From NCBI RefSeq assembly GCF_002093625.1, contig NZ_MRWD01000016.1, positions 27,833-91,832 on the forward strand: a stretch of DNA of 64,000 nucleotides. The letters are read 5' to 3'. This stretch comes from Rouxiella silvae (lineage in GTDB: Bacteria > Pseudomonadota > Gammaproteobacteria > Enterobacterales > Enterobacteriaceae). Each line of letters starts with the position of its first letter. Position 1 is the stretch's first letter. Both the position numbers and the translations under genes were made by a program. Below are positions 46,924-55,637 of this stretch, piece after piece. Under the pieces are notes generated by a model that had not been told where the DNA came from, did no database searches, and saw only the letters and a program-made list of their open reading frames with translations.

Positions 46924-47712
46924 ATGGCATTAATTGGCGACCTATTGAAAGGTAAGACACTTATTCCTAAAGGGGATATCGTTTTACACGTCACTGATGA
47001 GTATGGCGACATTGTTGTCGCTGACTCTGGAGACTACCGGATCCTGCGTTTTGAGGGCATCAATGAGCAGAGTAAAATGCTCAAAAGCGATATTAACTCA
47101 CCGGTTCATAACTATATAAAAGCCATGTTGATGGCAGTAGGTTTTACCTCTGCGCATAACGTACTGATCTTGGGACTGGGTGGTGGGGCTCTTGTACGTG
47201 CATTGCATTCGATTGATGACCAATGGTCCCTTGACGTCGTTGAGTTGAGAGAAGGTGTTCTTTGCGTCGCACGTAAGTGTTTTTCATTACCCGTATCCGA
47301 CAACATCGCCTATTACATTGAAGATGCCGAAAGCTACCTGCGCAGAACTCACACGCCCCATTATGACCTTATTTTCTCCGACCTGTACTCCGCCTTTGCT
47401 ATGGATCCCCTTCAAGGAACAGAAAGTTTTCTGAGATCGTGCTTAAGGAAAATGTGTGACCACAGTTGGTTGGTATTGAACTATCACGAGATCCCTCGCG
47501 CTGAAAGTCCACTTTATGGTGTACTGCATCAATTATTTGATGAGGTTCTCTACTGCCGCGTGCCAAGTGGCAACGTCATCATATTTGCGGCTAAAACATC
47601 GCATCAATACACGACAACCGAAAGAAGAAATCAGGCCAAACAGCTGCTGGCAAAATTGGGCAGCGGTCTAGAGTATCTGTCGAAAAAAATTATTCCCCTT
47701 AGCTCTTCTTAA
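46924..47712 (+). CDS. Spermidine-synthase-like SAM-fold protein
   Basis: A 262-residue Rossmann-fold protein. The nucleotide-binding motif VLILGLGGGALVRAL (about residues 78-92), the acidic LDVVELR strand and the YDLIFSDLYSAF strand match the polyamine-synthase/methyltransferase superfamily. The catalytic Asp of true spermidine synthases (in a D-x-T/S-D-P motif) is replaced by FSDLYSAF, so it is probably not a polyamine synthase. Function unknown; single gene. Confidence 0.75.
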   Translation: MALIGDLLKGKTLIPKGDIVLHVTDEYGDIVVADSGDYRILRFEGINEQSKMLKSDINSPVHNYIKAMLMAVGFTSAHNVLILGLGGGALVRALHSIDDQWSLDVVELREGVLCVARKCFSLPVSDNIAYYIEDAESYLRRTHTPHYDLIFSDLYSAFAMDPLQGTESFLRSCLRKMCDHSWLVLNYHEIPRAESPLYGVLHQLFDEVLYCRVPSGNVIIFAAKTSHQYTTTERRNQAKQLLAKLGSGLEYLSKKIIPLSSS

Positions 47713-47949
47713 GTCGTTGATGCTCTATTGATATAACGTGACTCATGCCGAGAGTAGCGCATTGATTATTTGTTAAAAATAAAATAATAAGTTAATTACG
47801 GATTACATATCATACAGGCATCAGATATATTTCCATTCCCGTCATGTACATTCTTCCCTTCATTAAAAAATTGCTCTTTGTGCGGGGGGGTATTTTTAAT
47901 CTATTGCTTATCTTGAGATTAATTGAACTACTTTGAGGATCTTACATAA

Positions 47950-48975
47950 ATGTTAAATTCAATCCTAACTAAGTACACAGCGTTAACTTTCGGACACATC
48001 CCTGTTGCGCTTGATAGCTGTAATAAAGGGGTGGATTTTCTTGCTGAAAAGATAGTATCGATTTCCAATATAAATACGGCATTAACAATATGGGAACCTA
48101 ATCACAATCACAATGAAAGAGAAATAGGAGCCCCTGTTGATTATGATCACTTCGACTATTCAAAAGCGATAAAGATTGCCACCCCCATAATTATAGGTGC
48201 ATTATTATTTTACCAATATATACGATCAACTGCGTCCAAGATTAGCCCTGATAAGGAGTTACTTGAAGCACACCTTAATGGGGCTCGCATCCATGAACCT
48301 AAACGTGAAGACGCTACTTTCTCGGCTATGTATAATTTCTTCAAAACACAACCGCGTATGAGCAGCAGAAATGTGAAACGTAATCTTAAAGAATTGATAA
48401 AGTATTTAGAAGGTTATACCTTAAAAGACCGTGCTTCTGTGATGAAAGCAAAGCAAACCTTGGGGGTTATTCTCTTATCCGGCGACCATCCTCCTATTTC
48501 AAATTTCCCTCCTTTATTAAAATATCAATCGCTGTTGTACAAGAAAATACCTATGACAGGTAAAATATTTGTCGCACAAGTTTGGCATTTCATTAAAGGC
48601 TATACTCCCAATGGTGCAGATGGGGAGAGCGAAGCCGCCATAAAAGAGAGAGAAAATTGTCGAGTTGCTTTTGTTAGCGCTTTAGCTCATGGAATAGAAT
48701 TTGAAAATCGAATTTGTGATTATGGAATTTGTCAGCACATTGTAACAGGGGTACTTCAAGGACGATTGCACGGCATTGATATTGATATTGAAGGCGTCAA
48801 TATCGCTCAGTTGCTCACCTTCTTCCTACAAAGAAATGAGGTAAAGGCTATAACAACAAAAGCAAGTTTGATGATAGAAGCAAAAACATTGCTTTCATCT
48901 ATGAACAATCTCAGCATTGAAAATAAAAAGGTTTTTATGAGCGGTATTGAAGACTATGCCAACATTACCTATTAA
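47950..48975 (+). CDS. Unrecognised 341-residue protein, possibly an effector
   Basis: Low-GC gene compared with its neighbours, preceded by GAGG. No Sec signal at the N-terminus; one hydrophobic segment at residues 73-91 (AIKIATPIIIGALLFYQYI). The C-terminal half is helical and contains ENRICDYGICQHIVTGVLQG (about 250-270). I do not recognise the family. Composition, isolation and mixed soluble/membrane layout suggest recent transfer; a secreted-effector role is only a guess. Confidence 0.65.
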   Translation: MLNSILTKYTALTFGHIPVALDSCNKGVDFLAEKIVSISNINTALTIWEPNHNHNEREIGAPVDYDHFDYSKAIKIATPIIIGALLFYQYIRSTASKISPDKELLEAHLNGARIHEPKREDATFSAMYNFFKTQPRMSSRNVKRNLKELIKYLEGYTLKDRASVMKAKQTLGVILLSGDHPPISNFPPLLKYQSLLYKKIPMTGKIFVAQVWHFIKGYTPNGADGESEAAIKERENCRVAFVSALAHGIEFENRICDYGICQHIVTGVLQGRLHGIDIDIEGVNIAQLLTFFLQRNEVKAITTKASLMIEAKTLLSSMNNLSIENKKVFMSGIEDYANITY

Positions 48976-49074
48976 AATTCATCTTTTTTTGACGTTATTC
49001 AGCATGCTCTTGGCATAGAACAGCCAGTTATAATCACCTTCCGGCTGTTCTTTATGCTTATCAAAAACGCAAAT

Positions 49075-50007
49075 CTACTCTTCTTTTATCACCGGCAGTG
49101 CATCTTCAAGGAATCTCACCGCGTTACGTAAAGCCTGATCTGCCTCAGGAAGCAGCCCAGCAAACAGATGCCAGACGTGGAACATACCAGGCCATATTTC
49201 GAGTGAGGTTCTGACTCGATTATCGCCCAAATGACACGCCAGTCGCGTTGCCCCACTGAGCATGATCTCATTTTCGCCAATTTGAATCAGCGTGGGTGCT
49301 AGGCCTCTGACATCGGCAAAAATGGGTGAGGCATCGGGATGTGTCGGCAACTCGCCGTCTAAAAACGTACGCGCAAGTCGGTTTAGGAATTCGACGCTGC
49401 ACAGAGGATCCAGCCCATCTCTTACCGAGGCGGACTCTCCTGCGTGTGTTAGGTCAGCCCAAGGAGAAATAGCCACCGCGGCGGTCGGAAGCGAAATGTT
49501 GGCATCACGTGCTTTGCGCATAATAGTGACCACCATTGCCCCACCCGCCGAATCACCGGAAATAGCCAATGAACGGGGGTCAATACCGGTCTCAAGTAGA
49601 TGGCGATAGGCAGTAAACGTATCGTCGATAGGCACGGGGAATGGATATTCAGGAGACTGGCGATAATCAGGTATGTAAACACGGGCGCGAAGACGTTTCG
49701 CATAATTCCCCCCCAAGCCTCGGTAGGCGTTCACTCCGCCGTGGACATACCCGCCGCCGTGAATGTAAAACAGTGTACGGCCCTCAATCACATTTTCAGG
49801 CGTTATGACCATTGTGCAAACACCGCCCAAATCGACCTGAGTGAAAGAAACGCCTTCAGGCGCGGGAAAAAGTCTATCAAGTCCGTCAACATAACCAGCA
49901 CGAACCTCAGCCCAGCTGCTGTCCGTTTGGCCATACATTTTTTGTACCACCGGCGTTGCGGCGCTTATCCAACCATCCAAAGCTGTTTGTGCATTGATAG
50001 GTAACAT
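49075..50007 (-). CDS. Alpha/beta hydrolase (hormone-sensitive-lipase family esterase)
   Basis: A 310-residue esterase. Oxyanion-hole motif YIHGGGYVHGG (about residue 83), nucleophile elbow SGDSAGG (about 150), and acid/histidine region GENEIML with FHVWHLF; the acid is Glu in place of the more common Asp. No signal peptide, so cytoplasmic. AAGAGGAAAG precedes the ATG. Divergent from a LysR gene 72 bases away. Confidence 0.88.
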   Translation of the reverse strand: MLPINAQTALDGWISAATPVVQKMYGQTDSSWAEVRAGYVDGLDRLFPAPEGVSFTQVDLGGVCTMVITPENVIEGRTLFYIHGGGYVHGGVNAYRGLGGNYAKRLRARVYIPDYRQSPEYPFPVPIDDTFTAYRHLLETGIDPRSLAISGDSAGGAMVVTIMRKARDANISLPTAAVAISPWADLTHAGESASVRDGLDPLCSVEFLNRLARTFLDGELPTHPDASPIFADVRGLAPTLIQIGENEIMLSGATRLACHLGDNRVRTSLEIWPGMFHVWHLFAGLLPEADQALRNAVRFLEDALPVIKEE

Positions 50008-50079
50008 ATAACTTTCCTCTTGGTGAAATAATTTCTACATTGTTAATATAGCGAACCCATTAGCGAAAAGGTTTCCACA

Positions 50080-51015
50080 ATGAGTGTCCTTAAATTCAAC
50101 ACCAATCCATACAATGACAGCGCAATCGAGCTGAATACGATGCGCACTTTCGTTGCTATTGTCGAAACAGGGAGCTTTGTAGCCGGTGGTAAAAGCTTAG
50201 GATTAACCCGGTCCGCCGCGGGAAAATCGCTGGCAAGGTTAGAATCCTATCTTGGTACACGACTGCTGCATCGTACGACGCGAAGTGTTTCAACGACGAC
50301 GGACGGACAGCATTTTTACACTCGTTGTGTTCAAATTCTGGCAGATATCAGAGAGGCAGAAGAGAGTGTCAGGCAGGATAATCCGCATCCTAAAGGAACA
50401 TTACGCATCACTGTTACCGCCGCTTTTGGAAGAATAGTTATCCTGCCGTTATTAAATGAGTTTCTTAAAAAATGGCCTGAGTTGGACGTGGAAGTGAGTT
50501 TTACTGACAGAATTGTTGACCTGGTTGAAGAGGGATTTGATCTTGGCATCCGAATGGGTGATTTACCTATCGACTCTTTACTGGTAGCCCGCTTGATTAC
50601 AAAATATTTTTCCTATACCTACGCGGCGCCCTCATATCTTGAACATTACGCTGCGCCTAAGGATATTTCAGATTTGGCTACCCACCCTAGACTTATATAT
50701 GGGCTACACGCTGGCTCGGGAGTCTGGCAAATGGCAAAGAGTGACGGAATCATTGTTTCTGTTGATGGCAACCGGCGACTCCGCTTTGACAGTGGCGAAG
50801 CGATTAAAGATGCGGCGGTTGAAGGGATGGGTATTGCGTTTATGCCTTCATTTTTGGCTGAAAGTGATGTGTTGGCAAAGCGTCTTGTAAAGGTATTACC
50901 TGAGTATCAAGGTAATGAAATACCGATCCATGCTATTTACCCCAATAGAAAACATCTTGCCGCTAAAGTTCGACTATTCATCGACATGTTAGTGTTGAAT
51001 CTTCAGGGCCGCTGA
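50080..51015 (+). CDS. LysR-type regulator (probable control of the esterase)
   Basis: A 311-residue LysR protein with an N-terminal extension of about 18 residues before the helix-turn-helix (ELNTMRTFVAIVETGSFVAG, then GLTRSAAGKSLARLES). It belongs to the CrgA/DsdC-like branch that often controls the divergent neighbour. AAAAGG precedes the ATG. Confidence 0.88.
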   Translation: MSVLKFNTNPYNDSAIELNTMRTFVAIVETGSFVAGGKSLGLTRSAAGKSLARLESYLGTRLLHRTTRSVSTTTDGQHFYTRCVQILADIREAEESVRQDNPHPKGTLRITVTAAFGRIVILPLLNEFLKKWPELDVEVSFTDRIVDLVEEGFDLGIRMGDLPIDSLLVARLITKYFSYTYAAPSYLEHYAAPKDISDLATHPRLIYGLHAGSGVWQMAKSDGIIVSVDGNRRLRFDSGEAIKDAAVEGMGIAFMPSFLAESDVLAKRLVKVLPEYQGNEIPIHAIYPNRKHLAAKVRLFIDMLVLNLQGR

Positions 51016-51460
51016 TTCTGTAGGCCAACGGGCACCAGATACCGAGTCAATGCGGGATTAAGTTCGAGAAATAAGTAGAAAACATAATAGTTGCTTTATC
51101 CCTCTCTCAGGTTTGTGGCCACCGAATGTGTCAGCCAGTTGCTAAGAATTAGCGGCGAAAAAAGAAAACTATCAATGTAAAACAATAGGTTAATTCAATT
51201 AATGTTTTCTAAAATCATTAATCACTCCTTTTGATGCTCTAAGATTATCCCTAAACAGAAGCATTAACAAAATTATCGATACTTTGTCATAAACTAAGCG
51301 TAGTCTATCTCCACTCTGTTGAATAAATTTCAATAAATTCTCAATGACGCTATTTTTTGGCGTCATTGTTGTTTGTGGGTAAAAACATCAAACCTTAAGG
51401 TTTAACTCAGGGATAGAGGGGGAAAATACTTTATTACACAGCACTAGCGTGGTATCTATA
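51016..51460. other. Intergenic region with a hairpin
   Basis: 445 AT-rich bases without a gene. CAATGACGC (51342-51350) pairs perfectly with GCGTCATTG (51360-51368), followed by TTGTTTG, a likely terminator or attenuator before the zinc-ribbon gene. Confidence 0.5.
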
Positions 51461-51793
51461 ATGAACGTTGATAAAATATCAGAACTAAATGTTTGTCCCT
51501 TTTGCAATAGCGATTTATCTGAAAACTCTCACCGCTGCATTAAGTGCGGTGCTGAAAAGGTTCGAGGGCATATTAATAGCAGGGAAAGAAGAAAAATAAA
51601 TATTTTGCGTACGCTACTTATTTTGGTATTAGGCATTTATTTTTATTATTTCTATCCACTTTCGGGAAGTTTTTTATTTGCAGCCTCTCTTGTGGCCATT
51701 TCATTTATATTATCGATGTTTATTCCACATTACATATTCAAACTAAAAAATAGGCAAAATATCATTTGGAAAAGGAAAAATATTCCACTGTAA
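51461..51793 (+). CDS. Zinc-ribbon membrane protein, copy 1
   Basis: A 110-residue protein with a zinc ribbon (CPFC near residue 13 and CIKC near residue 30) and two membrane helices (about 52-68 and 71-88), ending in a basic tail KRKNIPL. It resembles its downstream paralogue in order and in the shared tail (IIWKRK/VIWKRK). A GTG at 51449 would add four codons. Function unknown. Confidence 0.7.
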   Translation: MNVDKISELNVCPFCNSDLSENSHRCIKCGAEKVRGHINSRERRKINILRTLLILVLGIYFYYFYPLSGSFLFAASLVAISFILSMFIPHYIFKLKNRQNIIWKRKNIPL

Positions 51794-51815
51794 TTTGTGC
51801 CTAACCGCCTAACTC

Positions 51816-51850
51816 CCTCGATAAGGCTAGAACGTCTCCCCTTATCGGGG
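51816..51850. repeat. Hairpin between the two zinc-ribbon genes
   Basis: CCTCGATAAGG (51816-51826) pairs with CCTTATCGGGG (51840-51850), 11 pairs with one G-T; only a short T stretch follows. Possible terminator of copy 1. Confidence 0.55.
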
Positions 51851-52129
51851 CATTTCAAGATGTTGGCCCTATCCACACCCTGTCAATGTGCATTAAAAAA
51901 TGCGGCTTTAGCCCGCTGAAAACCAAAGGATCCTTAAGATATCGCATAGTTTAATCATTCTTAAGGGTTTTTTCGGTTAAGCATTTGCTATCCTACGGAA
52001 CATTGTTCTAAACTATTGACACATCAAATGATTCAGCAACATAGCTGTACAACAGTTCAACATTTACCCTGTGCGTCCGCATAGGATATTTTATCAATGT
52101 AAACATACTACTACATAGCGGTATCATGC
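51851..52129. other. Spacer between the zinc-ribbon paralogues
   Basis: No gene recognised; probably holds a separate promoter for copy 2. Confidence 0.4.
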
Positions 52130-52456
52130 ATGATTAAGAAACTGAAATCAGAAATCAACGTTTGTTCGATTTGTAACACCGAAATGCCCGCAGAAATTAC
52201 GCATTGTCCTAACTGCAAAGCCGATCTGATCAAGGGCTATATTGACACGTCTGCAAGACAACGCCGGCGTTGGTCTATCATATTTCTTCTCTTTGTTTGT
52301 TCTTTAAGCTTTTATTATTTGTATCCCACCTCACCCCAGCCTAGGTTGTTGATCATCATATTTGCGATTGCTTTGGTGCTGTCAATTGCCCTGCCCTATA
52401 TCTATTTCAAGGCAAAGAACAAAGATAAAGTGATCTGGAAAAGAAAGAGGCTGTGA
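52130..52456 (+). CDS. Zinc-ribbon membrane protein, copy 2
   Basis: A 108-residue paralogue of the gene at 51461: zinc ribbon CSIC/CPNC (about residues 12-34), two hydrophobic helices with an SFYYLYP loop (first copy has IYFYYFYP) and the basic end KVIWKRKRL. The pair looks like a tandem duplication about 340 bases apart with strong divergence. Ribosome site is weak. Function unknown. Confidence 0.7.
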   Translation: MIKKLKSEINVCSICNTEMPAEITHCPNCKADLIKGYIDTSARQRRRWSIIFLLFVCSLSFYYLYPTSPQPRLLIIIFAIALVLSIALPYIYFKAKNKDKVIWKRKRL

Positions 52457-52638
52457 ATGTCAGGGGATCGGCGCTGCAAGAGGGACTGCGGGGAATGGAG
52501 TGCTGAAAAGAGAAAGTCCTGCTGATGCGCTAAGGAGGATTATAAAAATTTTACCGTCATAATCTTTAACTAAGCAAGCAGGACGTTTTTAGTCTGGTAA
52601 TCAATGCAAATGCGCCTTTGTCTATGCTGTAATGATAA
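52457..52638. other. Spacer after the zinc-ribbon pair
   Basis: No gene recognised. Confidence 0.4.
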
Positions 52639-52737
52639 TCAAACAACAGCATACACCCCCGCAGCAGCCAGCGACATCCAAAACAGGGTACACAAGCCGA
52701 AGATCCCTATCCAAACCTTTTCGTTGTAAGTCAGCAT
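52639..52737 (-). CDS. Small membrane protein, 32 residues (YmiA-like)
   Basis: Too short for standard gene callers. Starts MLTYNEKVWIGIFG, has one membrane helix of about 20 residues and ends in VYAVV. GAGG lies eight bases before the ATG. The pattern Lys-x-Trp-x-x-x-Phe, then Leu-Phe-Trp inside the helix, recalls the E. coli small protein YmiA. Family placement is tentative; the reading frame and ribosome site are what I can see. Confidence 0.6.
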   Translation of the reverse strand: MLTYNEKVWIGIFGLCTLFWMSLAAAGVYAVV

Positions 52738-53158
52738 GATTTCAACCTCATTTATTATTTGTTAAATAAATGTTGTCATAAGATGGTAAGCAAAATAGTG
52801 ATGAAAATCTCATACCTTCAAATAGATGCGTTTGAAGCGTGTTTAATTTAATAAAGAGTGACCTGAATCTCATATTTTGCAGAGAACAAAACAGTAATTA
52901 CGCATATTAATGGCTAATTTGAAAACGCAGTTTCCATAAGATCATCGCGTCGATTGCACAAAAAAAGTGCAATATTAGACAAGCTCTACAAATTAATCAC
53001 CTTATATACTCAATCAATGCTTATGTATTATTAATGAACGTTTAGGATGATTGGTATACAGCCTCTCCAAGAACCATCATCAAGGTATATTATAATATGC
53101 TAGCCACGATGACCTTGTACCGCGAAGGATTTACTCCTTTTTAAGGGAACATCCACAT
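52738..53158. other. AT-rich intergenic region
   Basis: About 420 AT-rich bases with no recognised gene; probably holds promoters of the small proteins on either side. Confidence 0.4.
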
Positions 53159-53353
53159 TTGAACACGCGGAAAACAAACCTATTTTTACCCTTTATTATC
53201 AATAGATTAATTAAAAAATCCGCTCTTGATCAGGTTTTTTATTACACCACTTCGGAGCGGGTGTTTTTTAACCACCTGTCACTTGGATTAGTTTTAGCAA
53301 TAATACTGCTAGCCGTAGCGCACTCATTTGGGGCATTTATGGACATTTTCTAG
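53159..53353 (+). CDS. Small membrane protein, 64 residues, TTG start
   Basis: The start codon is TTG at 53159, with AAGGGAA about nine bases upstream. The N-terminal half is basic and hydrophobic; a clear membrane helix lies near the C-terminus (LSLGLVLAIILLAVAHS). I do not recognise it. A terminator-type hairpin directly after the stop supports a real transcript. Medium-to-low confidence as a gene. Confidence 0.5.
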   Translation: MNTRKTNLFLPFIINRLIKKSALDQVFYYTTSERVFFNHLSLGLVLAIILLAVAHSFGAFMDIF

Positions 53354-53360
53354 ACATAAA

Positions 53361-53386
53361 AAAAGCCAGCAAACTTGCCGGCTTTT
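53361..53386. terminator. Terminator between the 64-residue ORF and ydiY
   Basis: AAAAGCCAGC pairs with GCCGGCTTTT (one mismatch); symmetrical A and T runs allow use in both directions. Confidence 0.75.
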
Positions 53387-53412
53387 CAATCAAACATATT
53401 AGGTGTAGAGGC

Positions 53413-54177
53413 TTATAAGCCGTATACCAGGTTAATTGAAGTCACGGTATCGGTTTTATCTGGCGCACTTGAAGGTGGCTTGGTGTTATAAGTAATATCG
53501 TAAGCCAGTTTCAGTGAGAAGCTCTTGTTAATAGCCACTGAAAGCGCAGTCTCAGAGTTAACCGTTGTATCATCATTAGCCAATACGGACACACCTTCAC
53601 TGAATTTCGCCGTATCGCTAATCTGGTATGAATAGGTACCGGACGCATAGGCAATAGCTTTAGTGGCGTTACCGCCCTGCTGATATTCATCGTGACGAAC
53701 GCCTGGACCCGCTTCGAGGTTCAGCGTGTGGACAGGGCCATTCCAGATCTGGCGACCATAACCCAAGGTGGCAGTATCACGCGCATGATAGCCGTTGAAA
53801 CGGTCAGTCAACCAGTTTGCCTGTCCGAAAAGATAGTTAACGTCTGACAGGTTGTAACGCGTACGTGCACCTGCCTGATATTTTTCTGAAGAGCGCACAC
53901 CAGAAGAAGAGGTGTTAACCGCCGAGCCCCAGATACTGTAAGCAGTATTAGGCTGGAACCACGTCATCGTGGTGTTAGCATTAAGATTATTGTTACTTGT
54001 GTTGCCGGTTTGCGCGCTGTAACCCGCCTGCACGTTACCGTCGAAGTCTTTCTTCGCAGTAGCTGGGTTATCTAGCGCGGTGAACACATCGGTATCGGCA
54101 AGACTTGAAACACTAAACAGCGCGGCACCACACACGAGCGCGCAAGCTGGTAAACGACGAACAACCCGATAAAACAT
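53413..54177 (-). CDS. ydiY: DUF481 outer-membrane protein YdiY
   Basis: A 254-residue protein with a signal peptide ending in SSLA (about residue 28) and a beta-barrel of alternating strands, ending in the aromatic-like VTSINLVYGL. It matches E. coli YdiY; acid-induced expression is known there, but no biochemical role. Start at 54177 (MFYRVVRR) has GGGGA upstream; the frame extends 21 codons more without a signal-like N-terminus. Confidence 0.88.
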   Translation of the reverse strand: MFYRVVRRLPACALVCGAALFSVSSLADTDVFTALDNPATAKKDFDGNVQAGYSAQTGNTSNNNLNANTTMTWFQPNTAYSIWGSAVNTSSSGVRSSEKYQAGARTRYNLSDVNYLFGQANWLTDRFNGYHARDTATLGYGRQIWNGPVHTLNLEAGPGVRHDEYQQGGNATKAIAYASGTYSYQISDTAKFSEGVSVLANDDTTVNSETALSVAINKSFSLKLAYDITYNTKPPSSAPDKTDTVTSINLVYGL

Positions 54178-54661
54178 TTTGAAATCCCCAATAGATTTAA
54201 GGCAAAAACGACTCGAAGCTAACGATATAATAATACCCACTGCGACACTCTTCTAATAGGCACAGAAGAATACAGCAAGGGTATTTTGCATAATTCACAG
54301 TCCACAAATATACAACACCAGGCCATTAACATCCTTCAAATGGCTGGTTTTTTAGAGCATTCTTAGGTTTATATATTTTCTGAAATATAAATATACAAAA
54401 ACATTACGCTTTGACTCATTGATTTTTGACCTTCAACTACGTCGGAAATATAAACGTTTTGCCCAGTCCAACCCTTCGACCTGCACCCAAAATGCCTGTT
54501 CTCGCGTTACGCACACCGACCTCTAAGGACTGTGTGCGTAACGTGATGCCAACCCGCCTCGAACCTTGTCCTTTTCTCCGGAGCAGGTTAGCTTTAAACT
54601 AACTTTCTTAATTAAGAATTTTTTGCCGCGATGTTCGCTGGCAGCCTCAGGAGGAATAGTC
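54178..54661. other. Divergent region between ydiY and nadE
   Basis: 484 bases holding a long perfect hairpin at 54503-54545 and the nadE ribosome site AGGAGGAA. The upstream in-frame extension of nadE (from 54566) is rejected. Confidence 0.5.
54503..54545. repeat. Long inverted repeat upstream of nadE
   Basis: CGTTACGCACAC (54505-54516) and GTGTGCGTAACG (54532-54543) are perfect complements, with further C-G and G-T pairs outside, and a 15-base loop. It lies 117 bases before the nadE start. It could be a dimer operator or an mRNA leader structure. Confidence 0.65.
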
Positions 54662-55486
54662 ATGGCACTTCAGCAAGAGATTATCCAGGCTCTGCACGTT
54701 AAACCACACATCGATGCCGAGCAGGAAGTCCGCGTCAGCGTCGATTTCCTAAAAAGTTACCTGCGCGCCCACCCTTTCATTAAATCGTTAGTACTTGGCA
54801 TCAGCGGCGGGCAGGATTCTACTCTTACCGGCAAACTTTGCCAAACGGCAATTAACGAATTGCGCAAAGAATCGCCAGAAGCAGGTTACCAGTTTATCGC
54901 CGTACGTCTACCTTATGGCGTGCAGGCCGATGAGTCAGACTGTCTTGATGCTATTGATTTTATTAAACCAAACAATGTGTTAACGGTTAATATCAAAAAC
55001 TCCGTACTGGCCAGTGAAGCAACGTTACGCGATATTGGCATTGAACTGAGCGACTTTATTAAAGGTAACGAAAAAGCACGCGAACGCATGAAAGCCCAGT
55101 ACAGCATTGCGGGAATGAAAGCGGGACTGGTGGTTGGCACCGACCATGCGGCAGAAGCCGTGACCGGATTCTTCACCAAATACGGCGACGGTGGCACCGA
55201 CATTAACCCCATTTTTCGCCTGAACAAACGCCAAGGGAAAGCTTTGCTCAAGCATCTTGGCTGCCCTGAGCATCTTTATACCAAAGCGCCGACCGCAGAC
55301 CTTGAAGATAACCGCCCTGCTTTGCCTGATGAAGCAGCTCTTGGCGTCACCTATGAGCTGATTGACGACTATCTGGAAGGTAAAACGGTTGAACCGCAGT
55401 ATGCGAAAATTATTGAAAACTGGTATCTGCGCACTGAGCACAAACGCCAGCCGCCGGTGACCGTTTTTGATGATTTTTGGAAGTAA
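54662..55486 (+). CDS. nadE: NH3-dependent NAD+ synthetase
   Basis: A 274-residue enzyme for the last step of NAD synthesis: deamido-NAD + NH3 + ATP to NAD. P-loop [10 protein letters not shown] (about 45-54), the adenylation/NaAD motifs ([20 protein letters not shown]) and [12 protein letters not shown]. No glutaminase domain, so ammonia is used directly. The start at 54662 is fixed by AGGAGGAA and by alignment with E. coli NadE (275 residues). Confidence 0.97.
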   Translation: MALQQEIIQALHVKPHIDAEQEVRVSVDFLKSYLRAHPFIKSLVLGISGGQDSTLTGKLCQTAINELRKESPEAGYQFIAVRLPYGVQADESDCLDAIDFIKPNNVLTVNIKNSVLASEATLRDIGIELSDFIKGNEKARERMKAQYSIAGMKAGLVVGTDHAAEAVTGFFTKYGDGGTDINPIFRLNKRQGKALLKHLGCPEHLYTKAPTADLEDNRPALPDEAALGVTYELIDDYLEGKTVEPQYAKIIENWYLRTEHKRQPPVTVFDDFWK

Positions 55487-55637
55487 ATCCTGACGGATAA
55501 GGGACATCCTGCGAGATGTCCCGCAAATGCTGCCTGTTTGTCTGTTTTATTCTCTCTTTCCCTCAGGCTTCACTTTTCATTTCGCCGCTAAATCATTACT
55601 CTTGCTCCTCTTTTTAGAATGGATTCGCCGCAACGCT

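Noticed and set aside
54503..54545. Rho-independent terminator reading of the nadE upstream hairpin
   Set aside because: No T run follows the stem.
54566..54661. N-terminal extension of nadE
   Set aside because: AGGAGGAA just before 54662 and family length both point to the inner start.
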